This document shows positions 48,794 to 52,253 of a stretch of DNA of 52,253 nucleotides, piece by piece. Made by a program: the position numbers and the translations under genes. The stretch lies in assembly GCA_017303475.1 (NCBI GenBank), contig JAFLBO010000036.1, forward strand, positions 1 to 52,253, read 5' to 3'. The notes below the pieces were generated by a model. It did not search any database. It saw only the letters and a program-made list of their open reading frames with translations, and was not told the origin of the DNA. This stretch comes from Chitinophagales bacterium. GTDB lineage: Bacteria; Bacteroidota; Bacteroidia; Chitinophagales; Saprospiraceae. Each line of letters starts with the position of its first letter. The stretch's first letter is position 1.

Positions 48794-49993
48794 CTATGGC
48801 TCGAAGAAACCCGCGCTGGAGCCCACCCATTCTTTGCCTTTATTATACCGCACGCCTACCATTTCGCCTTTGCTCATGCGGATCAGGTTGTTTACCAGAC
48901 GCGGGGCAGGCCATCCTTTATCCCAAACCAGCATCATACGAATTTCGCACTTGGAAGGTTCGTTTGGATCAGGGGTTTGTACTCCTGCCACGTATTCCAC
49001 CTTGCGTTGCAGGATGAAATTGGATGGATCATCCACTGATTCCACGTCTTCCCGGGTGATATTAATTTTCACGCCCTGACCAGAGAAGGAGAACAATGGC
49101 TTGAGTACCCAATTCTCCAGGTCGGCTGGAATTTCTTTTAACTCGTTGACGAACAATGTTTTGGGCACAAAATCACTCTGAATAAACGGGAGTGAATGTT
49201 TGGAAATCCGGAAAAACCAGTTGGGATGCCCCACCCATTCGGCATTGACTTCAGTGGTCATATCCCATTCCCGGGGCAGATCGGCCCGGCGTTCCAGTTC
49301 ATCAAATATGATGCGGTTATAGATGCGTTCCACCCCTACTTTCCGGCCGTTTTCGTCGAGATAATACAGGTCGCGCCCCTCCTTTTTGAGTTTTGACAAA
49401 CACAGGACTTTAATGCCCAGATGTTTGGCTGTGCCCCAAAAATCAATGCGCGTATTTTGTTTTTCAGGCTCTACCTCCAGTAGGATAACATTTTCGGGCT
49501 TGGAGTCCCCAACAATCACCTGGCGCATCAAATCAATATAGCCATCTTCATCCAGTCCGCCAAAAAGGTGATGATAGTCAGCAGGAATATCAAAATGTTT
49601 GCGGTAGCTGGTTGCGAGCAGGTGCTGAAAGAAATACAGGGAAGGAAATCCTTGCATTTCAATTAGTTGCGGCACAAACTGGCCATTTTCGTCTTTGCAG
49701 ATCCCAAAATCCAGCTGAAGGAACTGGGTGTGTTCGTATTCACCAGGCACACGCAAATGATCGGGCAAGGCCGCCTCACTGCGTTCTTTGAACCCCGGAG
49801 CAGTTATCACCGCACAGATATCTTCTACCCCCTTGAGCAATTTGTTTTTCAAGTCTCTGGGCACAAAAATGGGCGTTTCAGAGATCCTGAAGGTGCAGGG
49901 TTCACCATAGGAGGTGTTCATGGTGTGCAGGAATGCTTCATATTTTTCCTGTGTAAAAGCGGCATTAAAACGCTGACGTAATTCCTGGTGCAT
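48794..49993 (-). CDS. ATP-grasp-like protein of unknown function
   Basis: 399-aa cytoplasmic protein without signal or membrane segment. The C-terminal half has WVLKPLFSFSGQGVKINIT (Lys and Gly-rich loop typical of ATP-grasp nucleotide binding). NFILQRKVEYV follows, then CEIRMMLVWDKGW with the metal-binding acidic residues, and NNLIRMSKGEMVGVRYNKG. The N-terminal half (LQLDFGICKDENGQFVPQLIEMQGFPSLYFFQ) recalls glutathionylspermidine-synthase-like or circularly permuted ATP-grasp proteins. Such enzymes ligate a carboxylate to an amine. No partner gene (peptide precursor, transporter, peptidase) is adjacent, so the product cannot be inferred. ATG at 49993. It is convergent with the thioredoxin-like gene. 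Confidence 0.7.
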   Translation of the reverse strand: MHQELRQRFNAAFTQEKYEAFLHTMNTSYGEPCTFRISETPIFVPRDLKNKLLKGVEDICAVITAPGFKERSEAALPDHLRVPGEYEHTQFLQLDFGICKDENGQFVPQLIEMQGFPSLYFFQHLLATSYRKHFDIPADYHHLFGGLDEDGYIDLMRQVIVGDSKPENVILLEVEPEKQNTRIDFWGTAKHLGIKVLCLSKLKKEGRDLYYLDENGRKVGVERIYNRIIFDELERRADLPREWDMTTEVNAEWVGHPNWFFRISKHSLPFIQSDFVPKTLFVNELKEIPADLENWVLKPLFSFSGQGVKINITREDVESVDDPSNFILQRKVEYVAGVQTPDPNEPSKCEIRMMLVWDKGWPAPRLVNNLIRMSKGEMVGVRYNKGKEWVGSSAGFFEP

Positions 49994-50115
49994 GCTGAAT
50001 AATCCGATTGGTTTGTTGAAGGGGGAAGGTAGCTGTTTTTCTATTTTTTATACAGGCAAATTCCAATTTGGTAGCCCGTGTTATTGTTTAACTTAAAAAA
50101 ATCACACCTGAAACG

Positions 50116-50123
50116 TACCTTTG
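50116..50123 (+). promoter_or_regulatory. -7 element for uppS
   Basis: TACCTTTG, a perfect TAnnTTTG, 38 bp upstream of the uppS ATG (50162). It lies inside the upstream extension of the frame and therefore argues for this ATG. No TTG at standard distance. Confidence 0.55.
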
Positions 50124-50161
50124 TCGGCTTTCCTACTCCGACCTATTTTGATCGTTTGATT

Positions 50162-50905
50162 ATGACTGACCTGAAATCACAAATTAACCCGGAAAAAATA
50201 CCGCAACATATTGCCATCATCATGGATGGAAACGGTCGATGGGCCAAACAGAAAGGTATGCCGCGTGTATTGGGGCACCACAGTGGTGTAAAAAGTGTTC
50301 GGGAGGTCACTGAGGCAGCAGCGCAAATTGGTGTAAAATACCTGACTCTGTATGCCTTCAGCACAGAAAACTGGAACAGGCCACCGGCAGAGGTCACAGC
50401 GCTAATGAGCCTGCTGGTGGAAACCATAAAGGGGGAAATCAGAGACCTGAACAAGAATGGTGTCAGGTTAACGGCAATTGGAGATATTGAAGCATTGCCT
50501 GCGGCTACGCTGAAAACATTGAAAGAGGGCATTGAAAAAACCAAAGATAACCAACGAATTACCTTGGTTTTAGCCTTGAACTATTCCGCCAAATGGGAAA
50601 TCCTGCACGCTACCCGCAAACTTGCGGAGGAAGTAAAAGCCGGGCGCCTGGATCCGGCGCAAATCACTGAAGCTGTTTTTGAAGAGGAATTGAGCACACA
50701 TGGTATCCCAGACCCGGAGCTCTTGATCCGAACCAGTGGCGAAGCCAGGTTGTCCAACTTTTTACTTTGGCAGGTGGCTTATGCTGAGCTCTATTTTACC
50801 CCGGTATATTGGCCGGATTTTGGACAACAAGAATTATTTGAAGCTATTCTGAGTTTCCAAAACCGCGAAAGGCGCTTTGGCCGAATAAGCGAACAGCTTA
50901 CTTAG
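50162..50905 (+). CDS. uppS: Undecaprenyl diphosphate synthase
   Basis: cis-Prenyltransferase making the C55 lipid carrier for peptidoglycan and other glycans. It has IAIIMDGNGRWAKQ (catalytic Asp22 and the IPP-binding loop), GHHSGVKSVREV, LTLYAFSTENWNRP, and the C-terminal DPELLIRTSGEARLSNFLLWQ and FTPVYWPDF motifs. 247 aa, normal. ATG at 50162 is chosen because a promoter element sits upstream of it. It ends overlapping the tail of the convergent lipoprotein gene by 8 bases. Confidence 0.97.
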   Translation: MTDLKSQINPEKIPQHIAIIMDGNGRWAKQKGMPRVLGHHSGVKSVREVTEAAAQIGVKYLTLYAFSTENWNRPPAEVTALMSLLVETIKGEIRDLNKNGVRLTAIGDIEALPAATLKTLKEGIEKTKDNQRITLVLALNYSAKWEILHATRKLAEEVKAGRLDPAQITEAVFEEELSTHGIPDPELLIRTSGEARLSNFLLWQVAYAELYFTPVYWPDFGQQELFEAILSFQNRERRFGRISEQLT

Positions 50906-51746
50906 CCAGGCGGGCATTAAACGGAATCAAATCAATTTTCTTGATACCAAGGTCCTTCAGTGAGTCTGCCATGCCAAGTGTGTAGACCTGCAGGTTGAAT
51001 TGGCGTTCCTCTTTGGGTTTCAGTGGGCCTTCACGATCCCAGCTGAAAATCTTCCGCATGGCTTGATCTTCAGGGTTAAATACAGTGGCAAACCAAAGTT
51101 TTTGGTCATTGCCGAATACCAGTACCTCAATCCTGGGATGAGCCGCCACCATATTCAGTGGATTCATCAGCGCCCCTGTCATTTGCCAGGCTACTTCAGG
51201 CTTCAGGTTCTGCCCGGTGGGCTGTGGAACTGACATTTGAATTGCACTGGTGGCTGGGATAGACAATACAGGGCCAGGTTTCTGCACCTCAGCCCAGGCT
51301 TTAAAGTTGAAATTATGCGGTGTTCCGGAAAAACTGTTCAACGGCCAGGACGCAAAAAAAGAAGTGCGGCTGGATGGTGGAACAGCATCGCAGTGCGGTG
51401 AAACAACCACTCCGCTATGTCCGTTAAAAGCAATTGGCCTGCCTGATTGATCTGCCGGCGAAGCCTCGAGCCAATATTTATGCCATTCTGCCGACATATT
51501 GGACACTATACCAGCCAAACAAACATTACCCTTGTCAATCCAAACGTGCACAGAATTCACATTTGCATTCACTATTTTAGCAGAAGGGGGTATTTGTTCC
51601 ATCCCCGCGGATAATGGATTTGCTGCTACTGTTGGGGAGGCATTTACTGGTGCAGCAGCAGTGGGAGATACAGGAGTTTTTTTATCAGACTGGCAGCTAT
51701 TGAAGCCAAGTATGACAATTGCTAAACAGAGCAGGCGAAACAACAT
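50898..51746 (-). CDS. Hypothetical lipoprotein
   Basis: 282-aa exported protein with a lipoprotein signal (MLFRLLCLAIVILGFNSC, lipobox FNSC). A Pro/Ala/Thr-rich linker (~22-50) is followed by a predicted beta-rich domain of ~220 residues (VHVWIDKGNVCLAGIVSNMS, FFASWPLNSFSGTPHNFNFKAW, RIEVLVFGNDQKLWFATVF). I do not recognise the family. ATG at 51746. Its stop (50900-50898) overlaps the uppS stop region tail to tail with no terminator between, so the two transcripts must overlap. From 51747 to 51973 the sequence is AT-rich with no recognisable feature. Confidence 0.75.
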   Translation of the reverse strand: MLFRLLCLAIVILGFNSCQSDKKTPVSPTAAAPVNASPTVAANPLSAGMEQIPPSAKIVNANVNSVHVWIDKGNVCLAGIVSNMSAEWHKYWLEASPADQSGRPIAFNGHSGVVVSPHCDAVPPSSRTSFFASWPLNSFSGTPHNFNFKAWAEVQKPGPVLSIPATSAIQMSVPQPTGQNLKPEVAWQMTGALMNPLNMVAAHPRIEVLVFGNDQKLWFATVFNPEDQAMRKIFSWDREGPLKPKEERQFNLQVYTLGMADSLKDLGIKKIDLIPFNARLAK

Positions 51747-51973
51747 AAGTGTGCAGATAAAGTGGTTGGAGGCGCAAAGGTAACGCTTGATTTGGAAATG
51801 ACTCCAGGCTGTGCAAGGTCATGGTTATGGTGTTTGTTGCAGAATTGGCACAAAGTTAAAGAGCCTCCAACCTACACTTTGCAAAATGTACTACGCAAAA
51901 GCCCTTAAGTGCATATTGAGAATTTTCTTGCCGGGCTAAAAATGGCGCATTACCCATCAAAATTTAAATCAAT

Positions 51974-52015
51974 ATAAAAAAAGCGTCCGGCCGGAGTAAC
52001 CTCCAACCGAACGCT
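51974..52015 (-). terminator. Intrinsic terminator of the T9SS type B gene at the right edge
   Basis: Read on the - strand, the arms at 52015-52001 and 51996-51982 form a 15-bp stem (three G-U pairs) with loop GTTA, followed by a run of T (51981-51974). This is the clearest intrinsic terminator in the window and ends a leftward transcript. Confidence 0.8.
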
Positions 52016-52017
52016 CT

Positions 52018-52055
52018 TTGAGTGTTTGAGTTTTTTAGTGTTCGAGTTTTTGAGT
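52018..52055. repeat. GAGTGTTTGAG/TTTTTGAG simple repeat
   Basis: Imperfect copies of GAGTGTTTGAGTTTTT, the reverse complement of the ACTCAAACACT repeat at 14321-14355. Together with the CATT/CACT run that follows, it fills the 140 bp between terminator and stop codon. Confidence 0.55.
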
Positions 52056-52116
52056 TGGCGGGCGGCTTGGTATCGGTTCTGGCTGTCGCCTAAGCCTGAT
52101 ATAGTCTTTTGAGCCA

Positions 52117-52156
52117 CTCATTCACTCACTCATTCACTCATTCACTCACTCACTCA
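52117..52156. repeat. (CACT/CATT)n tetranucleotide repeat abutting a stop codon
   Basis: About ten 4-bp units of CACT and CATT ending exactly at the TAA stop (52159-52157 on the - strand) of the gene at the right edge. Confidence 0.85.
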
Positions 52157-52253
52157 TTATCTCACAACCGTCACATCGCCTTTCATCAGGATGACTACTC
52201 CGTCAATAAGCTCCACCTCTGCCCACCAGACAAATACGCCCGGGTTCATCGGT
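52157..52253 (-). CDS. T9SS type B sorting domain, C-terminal end of a gene running off the window
   Basis: The last 32 codons of a - strand gene are present: MNPGVFVWWAEVELIDG, then VVILMKGDVTVVR and stop. The pattern NPGV-(F/Y)-V-W-x-A-E-V-E-x-I-D-G ... KGDVT-x-x-R is the end of the gliding-motility-associated C-terminal (CHU_C/type B) T9SS sorting domain, which directs export to the cell surface. The N-terminal effector part lies beyond the window. The stop is followed directly by a tetranucleotide repeat and, 140 bp on, by a strong intrinsic terminator. It is short but specific; only the sorting function can be stated. Confidence 0.8.
   Translation of the reverse strand, partial: PMNPGVFVWWAEVELIDGVVILMKGDVTVVR

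Overview
Most of this window (about 1.93 kb to the right end) is chromosome of a Bacteroidota bacterium, probably a Saprospiria-like lineage. The signs are several secreted proteins with C-terminal type IX secretion (T9SS) sorting domains, promoters of the Bacteroidota form (TTG ... TAnnTTTG), almost no Shine-Dalgarno sequences, an M43 pappalysin and a HEIGH metallopeptidase, and a LytS/LytT-type regulator pair. The first ~1.93 kb is visibly more GC-rich. It carries a dinB that reads like a Planctomycetota protein and a gene resembling DUF1016_N, and it joins the Bacteroidota sequence inside two open frames (M16 peptidase on -, DUF1016-like on +). This is most simply an assembly chimera, or else a recent recombination.

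Layout. 0.1-1.9 kb: dinB and the DUF1016-like fragment. 1.9-7.5 kb: truncated M16 peptidase, PKD-cyclophilin fusion, HEIGH metallopeptidase lipoprotein, large PIG-L deacetylase. 7.5-14.1 kb (- strand): uvrA, recA with an unusual double-dyad promoter, paaZ. 14.3-21 kb (- strand): two T9SS-exported metallopeptidases (M14, M12B-like) and a LytTR two-component pair. 21-27 kb: vanadium-haloperoxidase-like PAP2 protein; then a - strand cluster TMTC-like/TPR membrane protein, DUF998-like protein, AlkB-like dioxygenase, photolyase-related protein. 27.2-27.5 kb: G-rich ~11-bp minisatellite. 27.8-32.7 kb: two T9SS cargo proteins that share a nearly identical sorting domain. 32.8-39.7 kb: hemD, a second TMTC-like/TPR protein, JmjC/cupin-8 protein, secreted N-formylglutamate-amidohydrolase-like protein, rdgB, queG. 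39.8-42.2 kb: a tight four-gene operon of two small paralogous helical proteins (resembling effector-associated domain 11), holA and a 3-methyladenine DNA glycosylase. 42.3-50.9 kb: tandem TIGR02206 membrane proteins, hemB, serC, a YgjP-like metalloprotease, group III truncated haemoglobin, a membrane thioredoxin, an ATP-grasp-like protein, uppS. The right edge holds a lipoprotein and the last codons of a T9SS type B cargo gene.

Functional themes are DNA repair (uvrA, recA, alkB, photolyase, AAG glycosylase, holA), T9SS-exported proteolysis, tetrapyrrole synthesis (hemB, hemD) and nucleotide/tRNA care (rdgB, queG). The most unusual property is the repeat content: at least six kinds of tandem or palindromic repeat sit directly at start or stop codons and in several cases encode protein termini (rdgB, queG, the second TIGR02206 gene). 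No rRNA, tRNA, CRISPR array, transposase or prophage gene was seen.
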